NCBI GenBank assembly: GCA_028131545.1 | Contig: JAOICL010000022.1 | Location: 1 to 37,289, forward strand | From: Vibrio sp. | GTDB taxonomy: Bacteria; Pseudomonadota; Gammaproteobacteria; Enterobacterales; Vibrionaceae | Direction of reading: 5' to 3' | DNA length: 37,289 nt | In this document: one piece after another, positions 25,183-33,145 of the stretch | Position numbering within the stretch: position 1 is the first letter of the stretch | Layout of the letters: each line of letters begins with the position of its first letter | Translations under genes and position numbers: made by a program | The notes under the pieces: model-generated | What the model was told of the DNA's origin: nothing | The model's input: only the letters and a program-made list of their open reading frames with translations | Database searches by the model: none

Positions 25183-27864
25183 CTAATGGGCTTCGAGTAA
25201 TAAGTTCGCTACACCTTCTTCAAAGTCAATATCAACACTAAACCCAAAGGATTTAGCGAGTCCAATCATGCCTCGGTTACTGGGCATTGTCATTCCGGTG
25301 ATATAGGAAACGTGCTTATCCAGGCAATATTGAATGGCTTTCTTCAGTAGTGCTTTACCTAAACCAAGACCTTTAAGATCACTGCGTACGAGAATTGAGA
25401 ACTCGGCATCGTTGCCATCGGGTGAAATAGTCGCCCTAGAGACGCCGATAATTTCATTTTGTGTTGTGTCATGATTCAATGTCACCATAACAAAGGCCAT
25501 TTCACGGTCATAATCAATCTGGGTGAATTTAGCGAGTGCTTCATGATTAAATTCCCCAACGTCACTAAAAAATCGTTTGTATAAATCTTCTTTAGAGACA
25601 TGTTTGATAAACTCGGCGTGTTTGGGTTCATCTTCAGGGAGGATAGGACGCAGTAATGCCCGTGTTCCATCCTTTAATTGAGTGTATTCTTCAAGCTCAC
25701 TAGGGTAGGGGCGGATGGCCAATCGGTCATGTATCTTCCCGGAGTAATGCTTTAATGTAATATGAGAATCAAGAATAATGAGAGAGTCTTCATTTAATAG
25801 AAGAGGGTGTATATCCAATTCATGAATCTCAGGACATTGAATGATCATTTGTGAGAGCGTAACTAAGAACTCACTGAGTGCGTGAAGATCAATTTTTTGT
25901 TGTGGCCTGAATTTTTTTTCTTTTATAGCTAATAAAATATTGTAGCGAGCTAACGCCGTATTTAGGGGAGGCAGCGCACATACGGCATCAACCGATAATT
26001 GCCATTCTGATCCCCCTTGCCCGATTAGGATGGCAGGGCCAAAGAGAGGATCAGAAATAACTTTTATTCGGAGTTCTTCACTTCCGGATATTTTTGCCAT
26101 CGCCTGAACGACCACACCTTCAATATTCGCATGGGGGGAATGCATTTTTGCACGATCCAAAATAGATTGAGTGGCATCAGCAACTTCATTGGCTGTTTTT
26201 AAATTCAACATGACACCATGAACGGAAGACTTGTGTGGTATATCCGGTGAGCAAAGTTTAACCGCAACGGGGTAGCCAATGATTTCAGCCATTTGTACCG
26301 CTTCACTGACTTCATTTACCATATACGTTGGTAAGGTTTGAAAACCGAAGCATTTAAAAAGTGGGGCAATATGGTGACTTTCTAGAAGCAGTTCACCTTT
26401 ATTGTTATTTAACTTCTCCGTAATCCAGTTCTTAGCGTGTATAACCGCTTCTGCCGTTATAGATTCAGTCGAGCTTGGTGTTTCCATTAGTTGCTGCTGG
26501 TTTCGTCGGTACTCAACTAAATGCATGAAAGCGGTAACGGCATTTTCTGGCGTTCTATAGGTTGGGTAACCGGCATTAGTAAAGCGTTGACGAGCCGCTT
26601 TAGCAGACTGTCCACCCGTCCAATTCGTGAGTATATTAAAGCGTTTCTTTCTTGGGTGAGATTGAATGGTCTTAATGATTTCTTCGGCGGTTTTTACAGA
26701 ATCAGCAATCGCAGACGGTGTGTGCATAATTAAGATGGCGTCACAACAATCACTGTCCATAATGGCTTTTAATGCCTTTGCGTAACGTTGTTCATTGGCA
26801 TCACCGACGATATCGACCGGATTTTGATGCGACCAACTGTGGGGCAACAAATCATCAAGTGTGTTATAAAGTTGGATATCTAACGACGCAAGCTTACCCC
26901 CGATATTGGAAAGCGTGTCCAATGCCATCACTGCTGGGCCACCTCCATTCGTCAAAATAGCAAGACGTTCACCTCTTAGCGGTGTGGTGTGATTCAAGGT
27001 TTCAACGGCGGAAAACAATTCCTGGGTATTGTTAACTCGTAACATACCGGTACGCTTAATGGCTGAGTCATACAGTATATCGAGGGTTTTATTGCCGCCA
27101 GTGTGTCTTTTAGCTGCTAATTGTCCTGCATCTGTTTTTCCTGCCTTTAAAACGAGTATCCGTTTATTACGAGAAGCCGCTCTTGCCGCCGACATAAAGC
27201 GTCTCGCGTCTTTAATGGAATCGACATACAACAAAATTGCATTCGTTTTAGGGTCACTACTAAAGTAATCCAGTAGGTCGGCAAAGGTAATATCAATGGC
27301 GTTACCAATGTTTACAAAAGCAGAAAACCCTAATTGTTTTTCTGCTGCCCAATCTAAAATGGTGGTGCAGACCGCAGCTGATTGTGAAATAAACGCGATA
27401 TTACCTTGGTAGGCGTTGACCGGAGAGAAAGAGGCATTCAGGTTTTTCCATGGAAGTAATAACCCGAGGCTATTGGGGCCTAATATTCGCATATTGTGCT
27501 GCTTGGCAATCGCTAAACAGTGTTCATACACAAAATCGCCTTGAGGTGTGGTCGCTCTGCCATCAGAAGACAGGATAATGACACTTTTAACTTGCTTAGC
27601 GGCAAGCTGTGTCATGATATCAATGTTGTGACTAGCATTAGTGCATAGAATAGCCAGATCAGGTATTAAGGGTAATACCTCGATATTTCGATAGGATAAT
27701 ACCCCCATAACGGATTGATATTTCAACGATACAGGCATGATAACGCCATCATAATTCCCTTTGATTAGATTATTCATGACAACATGTCCTGCTCGCACTG
27801 GGTTTTTCGATGCACCGATAACGGCGATACTTTTTGGTGAGAACAATCGATCTAATGAATTCAT
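25183..27864 (-). CDS. patZ: PatZ/Pka-like protein acetyltransferase: ADP-forming acyl-CoA synthetase-like domains fused to GNAT
   Basis: An 893-aa protein colinear with E. coli YfiQ/PatZ (886 aa), which acetylates lysines of acetyl-CoA synthetase and other proteins. Domains: CoA-binding Rossmann (about 8-130, SIAVIGASKNPVRAG), succinyl-CoA-ligase-like (150-460), ATP-grasp-like (about 495-710, GYPVAVKLCSPDIPHKS), GNAT acetyltransferase (about 735-890, with the acetyl-CoA loop RSDLKGLGLGKALL). An unusual point is H254 in AAKRHTGG at the place of the phospho-histidine of true ADP-forming synthetases; enterobacterial Pat proteins are described as lacking it. Start ATG 27864 has AGGT 5 nt upstream. 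Monocistronic, divergent from the SPOR lipoprotein gene. Confidence 0.92.
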   Translation of the reverse strand: MNSLDRLFSPKSIAVIGASKNPVRAGHVVMNNLIKGNYDGVIMPVSLKYQSVMGVLSYRNIEVLPLIPDLAILCTNASHNIDIMTQLAAKQVKSVIILSSDGRATTPQGDFVYEHCLAIAKQHNMRILGPNSLGLLLPWKNLNASFSPVNAYQGNIAFISQSAAVCTTILDWAAEKQLGFSAFVNIGNAIDITFADLLDYFSSDPKTNAILLYVDSIKDARRFMSAARAASRNKRILVLKAGKTDAGQLAAKRHTGGNKTLDILYDSAIKRTGMLRVNNTQELFSAVETLNHTTPLRGERLAILTNGGGPAVMALDTLSNIGGKLASLDIQLYNTLDDLLPHSWSHQNPVDIVGDANEQRYAKALKAIMDSDCCDAILIMHTPSAIADSVKTAEEIIKTIQSHPRKKRFNILTNWTGGQSAKAARQRFTNAGYPTYRTPENAVTAFMHLVEYRRNQQQLMETPSSTESITAEAVIHAKNWITEKLNNNKGELLLESHHIAPLFKCFGFQTLPTYMVNEVSEAVQMAEIIGYPVAVKLCSPDIPHKSSVHGVMLNLKTANEVADATQSILDRAKMHSPHANIEGVVVQAMAKISGSEELRIKVISDPLFGPAILIGQGGSEWQLSVDAVCALPPLNTALARYNILLAIKEKKFRPQQKIDLHALSEFLVTLSQMIIQCPEIHELDIHPLLLNEDSLIILDSHITLKHYSGKIHDRLAIRPYPSELEEYTQLKDGTRALLRPILPEDEPKHAEFIKHVSKEDLYKRFFSDVGEFNHEALAKFTQIDYDREMAFVMVTLNHDTTQNEIIGVSRATISPDGNDAEFSILVRSDLKGLGLGKALLKKAIQYCLDKHVSYITGMTMPSNRGMIGLAKSFGFSVDIDFEEGVANLLLEAH

Positions 27865-28192
27865 AAATAACCTATTTTAAACCTGACGTTTGAAGCTGAA
27901 GCTCGTTTTTAAACCAAAGCCATGTTTTAAAGCAAAGCGATGTCTTAAATTAAAGTAATGGATTGTAGGGATAAGTACCCAAAGTATTTAGGACTCTATT
28001 ATTCTATACATAAATTGAAGTAGGTTAACGGTAGTGATGATGTTAGATGTCTCTCTTCGAATACTTAATGCCATTGTTGTGATCTTAAACTCAACTTAGA
28101 CGACTGCCTTTCTCTATTAGAGATCCTATGTGGGGAAGTTATGCATTTAATGCTTATATATGTAAATAGAGAATGAATTTACGAGTAAAGAA
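27865..28192. other. Divergent 328-nt intergenic region between patZ and the SPOR lipoprotein gene
   Basis: No gene seen. Near patZ (27890-27960) there is a loosely repeated AAAGC(A/C)A-GCGATGT-TTAAA pattern of about 18 nt. Promoters for both neighbours must lie here, but no convincing -35/-10 pair was found, so patZ may need an activator. Confidence 0.4.
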
Positions 28193-28966
28193 ATGTCAAC
28201 GAAATCCTACGCTGCATTATTATTGTCTTCCATTATATTAGCTGGATGTGCTTCAGGTAAGAATCAATCAAGTGTTGAGGTGGAAAGCCATGAAGAAGAA
28301 TACACGTCGAATGAAGAGCCTTTGATCATTGTAGAAGATGAAGACATACAAGCGGAAGAGCAACAATCAAAAACCGCAGATCATCAAAGTAAAGAGACCA
28401 ATAATGGAGTGGCTGAAGCAGATACTAAAGCTGTAAACGAGAGTAAAGAAGTCAATGATGGCAAAGAAAGGGGATTAGCTAAAGCAGACTCAATGACTGA
28501 AGATAACCAAAACCCGAAGGGTGAGCAAACGGCAAGCATCAAAGGTGATGAAAACAAAGGGGCTGATGAACCGGCTAAGCCTAAAGTCGTTAAGACGTTA
28601 AAAAAACCATCAAAGCCTGAATGGAAAAAAACCATTAAACTTGGCCCGCCTGTGATCGCAACGGCTCAATCATCATCTCCTGAACGTTTTGGGTACACAT
28701 TACAGGTAGCGGCAATGGGTAGCCAACAAGAGGTGTATCAATTAATTCAACAATTGCCTAATGCTGGACATCCTGTATGGGAAAACTCTAAACAGGTCAA
28801 TGGAAAGGTATGGCTCGCGGTCTTGTATGGTGATTATCCAACGAAAGAATTAGCACTCGCTGATTTAAAGATGTTACCTAAAACGATCCAAAGCTTAAAA
28901 CCCTTCGTTAAAAGCATTGATGCGATTAAAAAGTCACCTTATCCTACCTTAAAAAAGCTTAAGTAA
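28193..28966 (+). CDS. SPOR-domain lipoprotein
   Basis: A 257-aa protein with a lipoprotein signal peptide: hydrophobic run then lipobox LAGC19, next residue Ala, which favours outer-membrane sorting. Residues about 22-145 are highly charged, Glu/Lys-rich and low-complexity, probably a flexible linker through the periplasm. The C terminus (about 163-245) has a SPOR-like domain: YTLQVAAMGSQQEVYQLIQQLP, then VWLAVLYGDYPTKELALADL and KPFVKSI. SPOR domains bind denuded septal peptidoglycan glycans, so a role in division or wall remodelling is likely. Followed by a strong terminator; ddl downstream is a separate unit though also a wall gene. Confidence 0.82.
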   Translation: MSTKSYAALLLSSIILAGCASGKNQSSVEVESHEEEYTSNEEPLIIVEDEDIQAEEQQSKTADHQSKETNNGVAEADTKAVNESKEVNDGKERGLAKADSMTEDNQNPKGEQTASIKGDENKGADEPAKPKVVKTLKKPSKPEWKKTIKLGPPVIATAQSSSPERFGYTLQVAAMGSQQEVYQLIQQLPNAGHPVWENSKQVNGKVWLAVLYGDYPTKELALADLKMLPKTIQSLKPFVKSIDAIKKSPYPTLKKLK

Positions 28967-28975
28967 TTAGCAAAC

Positions 28976-29010
28976 AAGCGGCAATCTTCATTAGGTGCCG
29001 CTTTATTTAA
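28976..29010 (+). terminator. Terminator of the SPOR lipoprotein gene
   Basis: An 8-bp stem (AAGCGGCA 28976-28983 with 28996-29003), 12-nt loop, then TTATTT; 10 nt after the stop codon. Confidence 0.8.
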
Positions 29011-29069
29011 TGACGTTGGTTTATGAATTCGCTATTATAAATTTAATGAAAAAGTACATGGACAATGAC

Positions 29070-30062
29070 ATGACTAATATTCTTTTACTTTGTGGTGGTG
29101 GTTCAAGTGAGCACGAGGTTTCTCTTGTATCAGCGTCATTTTTAGAACAGCAGCTCAGCTTACATTCTGATTTCAATGTGGTTAAAGTTGAGATTACACA
29201 TACTGAAGGTTGGAAAACATCAAGCGGCTTAGCCGTACGTTTAGATGCAAATACTCGAAGTTTGGTAGGGGCAGAAATGACGCTACCCATCGATTACGTT
29301 GTCCCATGTATACATGGGTATCCTGGTGAAACCGGTGATATTCAATCCACTTTAGTCATGGCGGGCATTCCTTATTTAGGATGCGATGCACAAGCCAGTG
29401 TGAACAGCTTTAATAAAATCACATCTAAGCTATGGTACGATGCACTCAACATTCCTAATACCCCCTATTTGTTCCTAACCGATAACAACGAAGAGGCTAT
29501 CAATAAAGCAAAAGAGGCATTCCATCAATGGGGAGCGATCTTTGTAAAGGCAGCACGCCAAGGATCCTCTGTTGGTTGTTATAAAGTGACAGTAGAAGAG
29601 GGTGTAGCAGAGGCGGTGAACAGCGCTTTTGGGTATTCGGATCAAGTTCTTATTGAGAAAGCGGTGAAGCCAAGAGAAATTGAAATCGCGGCTTATGAAT
29701 TTGAGGGGGCGTTACACATATCCAAGCCGGGTGAAGTCATTGCTCCTTCAGATACCTTTTACAGTTACGAAGAAAAATACAGTGCGGATAGCCATTCCAC
29801 AACGGAAATTGAAGCAAACAATTTGACCTCTGAACAGATTGTAGAAATTCAAGGGTATGCGGCGAAAGTATTTAAGCACATGAAATTACGTCACTTATCA
29901 AGAATTGATTTTTTCTTAACGGACGAAGGGTTCATTTACCTTAATGAAGTCAATACCTTTCCTGGTATGACACCTATTTCAATGTTCCCTAAGATGTTAG
30001 AGCATAATGGTCATCTATTTTCTAATTTCTTAGCATCTTGTGTTAGAGAGTCGGTACAGTAA
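29070..30062 (+). CDS. ddl: D-alanine--D-alanine ligase
   Basis: ATP-grasp enzyme joining two D-Ala for peptidoglycan precursors. The N-terminal signature LLLCGGGSSEHEVSLVSA, the ATP-grasp lysine region KAARQGSSVGCYKV, and the C-terminal RIDFFLTDEGFIYLNEVNTFPGMTPISMFP (in parts), with metal-binding Asp/Glu/Asn, are complete. ATG 29070 gives 330 aa, starting like other Ddl proteins (MTNILLLCGGG); the frame is open from 28995, with further ATGs at 29046 and 29058, but none has a good ribosome site and the extra residues do not match the family. A TATTATAAA stretch near 29033 may be its -10. Closest to the DdlA group in overall appearance; not in the dcw cluster. Confidence 0.93.
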   Translation: MTNILLLCGGGSSEHEVSLVSASFLEQQLSLHSDFNVVKVEITHTEGWKTSSGLAVRLDANTRSLVGAEMTLPIDYVVPCIHGYPGETGDIQSTLVMAGIPYLGCDAQASVNSFNKITSKLWYDALNIPNTPYLFLTDNNEEAINKAKEAFHQWGAIFVKAARQGSSVGCYKVTVEEGVAEAVNSAFGYSDQVLIEKAVKPREIEIAAYEFEGALHISKPGEVIAPSDTFYSYEEKYSADSHSTTEIEANNLTSEQIVEIQGYAAKVFKHMKLRHLSRIDFFLTDEGFIYLNEVNTFPGMTPISMFPKMLEHNGHLFSNFLASCVRESVQ

Positions 30063-30086
30063 AACTCAAATCTAGATACTCGGGTC

Positions 30087-30160
30087 TAGCACCTAGCACC
30101 TAGCACCTATCGCCTATAAAGATAACGGATGAATACGTTATACATTAGGCGATAAGTGCT
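30087..30160. repeat. TAGCACC triplet repeat and long imperfect hairpin between ddl and ggt
   Basis: Three tandem copies of TAGCACC (30087-30107) lead into an imperfect inverted repeat: 30102-30116 (AGCACCTATCGCCTA) pairs with 30146-30160 with one mismatch, enclosing a smaller ATAACG/CGTTAT hairpin. It sits between the convergent ddl and ggt genes and may act as a bidirectional terminator or as a mobile-type palindromic element; no T-tract follows. Confidence 0.6.
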
Positions 30161-30191
30161 GTCGTTTCTTTCATGCTTTCTTTATTGGTCT

Positions 30192-32042
30192 CTATTGACC
30201 AATAGCCGCGCCTTCACGACGTGGATCAGCAGCACCTTTTAATCCTTTATCGGTGATGCGTATAGCATGAATTCCTGAGTTCAAATCACGGATTTGAGTT
30301 GAGAATCCCATGCCTTCCAATGAAGTCGCAAAACTTTCTGCTCCTGTTCCTTGTTCAATTTCCATTTTACCAAATCGATTAAGAAGATGGGGTTGATTCG
30401 CCGCTTCTTGAATCGACATATCCCATTGTGTATGAGCAATAATGGCTTGTGCAACATACCCTATAATACGACTTCCACCCGGAGAACCGATGGCCATATA
30501 AGGTTGATCATCTTTCATCATAATCGTTGGTGCCATTGACGAGCGAGGGCGTTTACCAGGTTCTAATCGGTTAGCTATCGGATGACCTTCATTGTGAGTT
30601 TTGAAGGAAAAATCAGTGAGTTCATTATTGAGTAAGAATCCATTGGTCATCAAGCGAGACCCAAAGCCATTCTCGATCGTTGTGGTCATTGAAATGACAT
30701 TACCTTCTTTATCCACAATATTAAAATGACTGGTTGAAGGAAGTTCAATCGCAATATCATCAGCTTGCTCTTGCTTATTTGCATAGCTCCAAGGTGGTGT
30801 TCCAGCGCTAACGGTGTCTAATGCTTTTCCTTCTTGAATCAGGGCTGCTCTATCAGCAAGATAGGTTGGATCGATTAACCCTTGTGTTGGCATAGGAACG
30901 AAGTCTTCATCAGCCATGTAACGTCCACGATCGGCGAAAGCTAAGCGAGAAGCATCACCGATAACCTGCCATGAATTCGGATTATCCGGCCCCCACGCTT
31001 TTAAATCAAATTGTTCTGTGATGGTGAGAATCTGACTTAACGTTAATGCACCAGAACTTGGTGGTCCCATTCCGCAAATGTCATAGCTTTGATAACTAGA
31101 ACAAATTGGTTTACGTTCTTTTATATCGTAAGCCTCTAAATCATCTAAGGAAAGAACACCAGGATTTCCTTCTGCATTGTTCACCGTATTAATAATATCT
31201 TCAGCTATTTGTCCAGTATAGAAAGCATCAGCACCACGTTGTGCTATAAGGGATAATGTATTGGCATATTGTGGGTTGTTAAGTAAGGTACCTTCTTCCT
31301 TTGGCGTGCCGTCACTATTGAAAAAATACTCACGTGTCGATTGGAAGCGGCTTAAACGTTCTTGATCACCTTTGATTTGTGAAGCAAGGCGAGGGCTGAT
31401 TTTAAAGCCTTTATTCGCTTGCTCAATAACCGGTTGAACTAAGGTTTCCCAGTCTAATTTACCGAGTTTTTGATGAGTTTCCCATAGTAATTTAACGGTT
31501 CCAGGGGTTCCAACTGAACGACCACCGACAACGGCATCATAGAAGGACAGGGCTTCACCTTCTTCATTTTGGAATAAGCGAGGTGTCGCTGCCATTGGCG
31601 CTGTTTCTCTGCCATCGAACGTTGTGAGTTTGCTTTTCTTGCTATCCCAATACACTAGAAATGCACCACCACCAATACCTGAAGATTGAGGCTCAACTAA
31701 CCCCAGCATGAGCTGAGTGGTCACCATGGCATCAATGGCATTACCCCCTTGTGCTAATATATCGGAACCCGCTTGTGTGGCGATTGGGTTCGCGGCTGTC
31801 ACCATATAATCCTTCGCAGTGACCAATGTTTTTTCAGACACACCAGTACTGATTTCTGGCGCGATAGTATCTGTTGTTTGTTGAGATACAGTTTGCTGAG
31901 ATACGGCTTGTTGAGATGCGATTTTTTGCGGTGCTGTTTGTTGAGATATAGTTTTTTGAGATGTAGCTTGTTGAGATGTGGACTGTTGTGTACAACCAGC
32001 TAAAAGTAACGCCGTTGTCAATGCAGTGAGTGTTGCTTTCAT
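30192..32042 (-). CDS. ggt: Gamma-glutamyltranspeptidase, lipoprotein form
   Basis: Hydrolyses or transfers the gamma-glutamyl group of glutathione; made as a precursor that cuts itself. Starting at ATG 32042 (GGAGT 4 nt upstream; an ATG at 32090 would add 16 poor residues) the 616-aa product has a lipoprotein signal with lipobox LLAGC17. The processing Thr is at about 437 (PST437SHFNIVD, equivalent to Thr391 of E. coli Ggt), and GSPGGSRI, RPRSSMAPT and SSGIGGGAFLVYW are the usual substrate-site motifs. Between lipobox and enzyme are seven tandem 5-residue units of the type xxSQQ (residues 21-55). Most proteobacterial Ggt enzymes are soluble periplasmic, so membrane tethering through a repeat linker is unusual. 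Confidence 0.93.
   Translation of the reverse strand: MKATLTALTTALLLAGCTQQSTSQQATSQKTISQQTAPQKIASQQAVSQQTVSQQTTDTIAPEISTGVSEKTLVTAKDYMVTAANPIATQAGSDILAQGGNAIDAMVTTQLMLGLVEPQSSGIGGGAFLVYWDSKKSKLTTFDGRETAPMAATPRLFQNEEGEALSFYDAVVGGRSVGTPGTVKLLWETHQKLGKLDWETLVQPVIEQANKGFKISPRLASQIKGDQERLSRFQSTREYFFNSDGTPKEEGTLLNNPQYANTLSLIAQRGADAFYTGQIAEDIINTVNNAEGNPGVLSLDDLEAYDIKERKPICSSYQSYDICGMGPPSSGALTLSQILTITEQFDLKAWGPDNPNSWQVIGDASRLAFADRGRYMADEDFVPMPTQGLIDPTYLADRAALIQEGKALDTVSAGTPPWSYANKQEQADDIAIELPSTSHFNIVDKEGNVISMTTTIENGFGSRLMTNGFLLNNELTDFSFKTHNEGHPIANRLEPGKRPRSSMAPTIMMKDDQPYMAIGSPGGSRIIGYVAQAIIAHTQWDMSIQEAANQPHLLNRFGKMEIEQGTGAESFATSLEGMGFSTQIRDLNSGIHAIRITDKGLKGAADPRREGAAIGQ
31878..31982 (-). repeat. Seven 15-bp tandem repeats encoding (x-x-S-Q-Q/K) units in ggt
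   Basis: 105 nt in seven in-frame units (STSQQ, ATSQK, TISQQ, TAPQK, IASQQ, AVSQQ, TVSQQ). Because the unit is a multiple of three, gain or loss of copies changes linker length without breaking the gene. Confidence 0.9.
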
Positions 32043-32323
32043 TGGAACTCCATGTATAGAAAGTATTGTTTTATAATGTATTTTTAACATTTAGGATAAG
32101 GGGCGTAAGAATCTCAAGAATCGATGTTCATTTCTTTTCCCTGTGTCACAGAAACACAAAGTTATCTTCACTAAATAAAATACAGCAATGAGAATTTAGT
32201 CTTATATTTACATGGGAAGGTATTATAAATCACAGAATTGAACTTATTTAATTATAAATCACTTATGCACCCACCAACTTCCTTAGACTAACTAATGGCA
32301 GTCAATAACTTTAAGGGGATTAT

Positions 32324-32977
32324 ATGCCACTAACATTACAGCAAGCGTTTAATTTGATGCAAAATGATTTGGAACAGTTCATGCTTCAAGTGCCTGTTAC
32401 GGTACGTCGAGCAGGACAGGGAGCGATTACTCATGCGAGTTATTATCTAGATACGACCTATGGTAATCAAAACACCACAGGGTTGTATATGGGGCAATCA
32501 AGGACTCAACCTCGCTTTGCTTTTGGTCCCGCAAGTTCCAGTACGTCAGTGGGTCCTATCAGCTGTGTGCATGTGCCGGTCGCTGATTTCGATGTATTAA
32601 AACCGACCGATATTGTTAAGGTTACCTCTTATGAAGAAGCGAACTTCCTATGCACCACTATGTTATCAGGGTGTACTTTTGCTATTCGTAAAAAGAAAGA
32701 TGGTTTAGAGTTCATTCATATTCGTCCACCGAGTGATATGGGCAAATCAGCCTCATCGGATATTCAAAAAGCAGCCAGTAAAGAATTTGATGTGTCTTTC
32801 GGACGGGGTGATGGGACAGGTACAACCTATGGACCAGGCTGTGCATGCAGTATCTTAGGGGTAAAACAACAAGGGCGCTGGAATATTTTTGCGCAATATC
32901 AAGATTCTAACCATAATGTCGTTCGATCAGAGTGTATCTATAGAGAGCCAAGTGATGTGGGTGTTTCTTATGTTTAA
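32324..32977 (+). CDS. Putative CNF1/BLF1-like glutamine deamidase (LSGC...His)
   Basis: A 217-aa protein without a signal peptide or membrane helix. It contains LSGC117 followed by His132 (FIHIRPP), the Cys/His pair and LSGC motif of the CNF1/BLF1 deamidase fold. The 15-residue Cys-His spacing equals that of CNF1 (Cys866/His881), while the 217-aa size is near that of Burkholderia BLF1 (about 211 aa). The preceding FLCTTM strand and a later GRWNIFAQYQD segment also resemble BLF1. Such enzymes deamidate a Gln in Rho GTPases (CNF) or eIF4A (BLF1). No toxin delivery or receptor domain is present. It has AAGGGG 6 nt before ATG 32324 and its own terminator. The assignment is from motif and size recalled from memory, not an alignment. 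Confidence 0.55.
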   Translation: MPLTLQQAFNLMQNDLEQFMLQVPVTVRRAGQGAITHASYYLDTTYGNQNTTGLYMGQSRTQPRFAFGPASSSTSVGPISCVHVPVADFDVLKPTDIVKVTSYEEANFLCTTMLSGCTFAIRKKKDGLEFIHIRPPSDMGKSASSDIQKAASKEFDVSFGRGDGTGTTYGPGCACSILGVKQQGRWNIFAQYQDSNHNVVRSECIYREPSDVGVSYV

Positions 32978-32982
32978 GTCAT

Positions 32983-33046
32983 ACCTGACTTAAACACTAT
33001 TTGATTTAAACAATACCTGATTTAGACACTACTTGATTTAGAGAAT
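32983..33046 (+). repeat. Four degenerate 16-bp tandem repeats after the deamidase-like gene
   Basis: Units at 32983-32998, 32999-33014, 33015-33030 and 33031-33046 follow A(C/T)(C/T)TGA(T/C)TTA(A/G)A(C/G)A(C/A)T, and a fifth partial unit follows. They fill the space between the stop codon and the bidirectional terminator. Confidence 0.75.
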
Positions 33047-33059
33047 ACTGAATTGAAAC

Positions 33060-33096
33060 AAAAAAGTTAGAAGGCGCACTACCTTCTAACTTTTTT
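33060..33096. terminator. Strong bidirectional terminator
   Basis: A perfect 15-bp stem (33060-33074 with 33082-33096), 7-nt loop, GTTAGAAGG core flanked by A6 and T6. It can end both the deamidase-like gene (plus) and the helicase gene (minus). Confidence 0.93.
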
Positions 33097-33145
33097 GATG
33101 TGTTGATTGAGCCTTAGCTCAGAAACCGTCTCAATCAAAGATTGA

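Noticed and set aside
31773..32003. 76-aa plus-strand open frame with repetitive LLRCxLLR pattern
   Set aside because: It is the antisense reading of the SQQ repeat tract of ggt and has no independent support.
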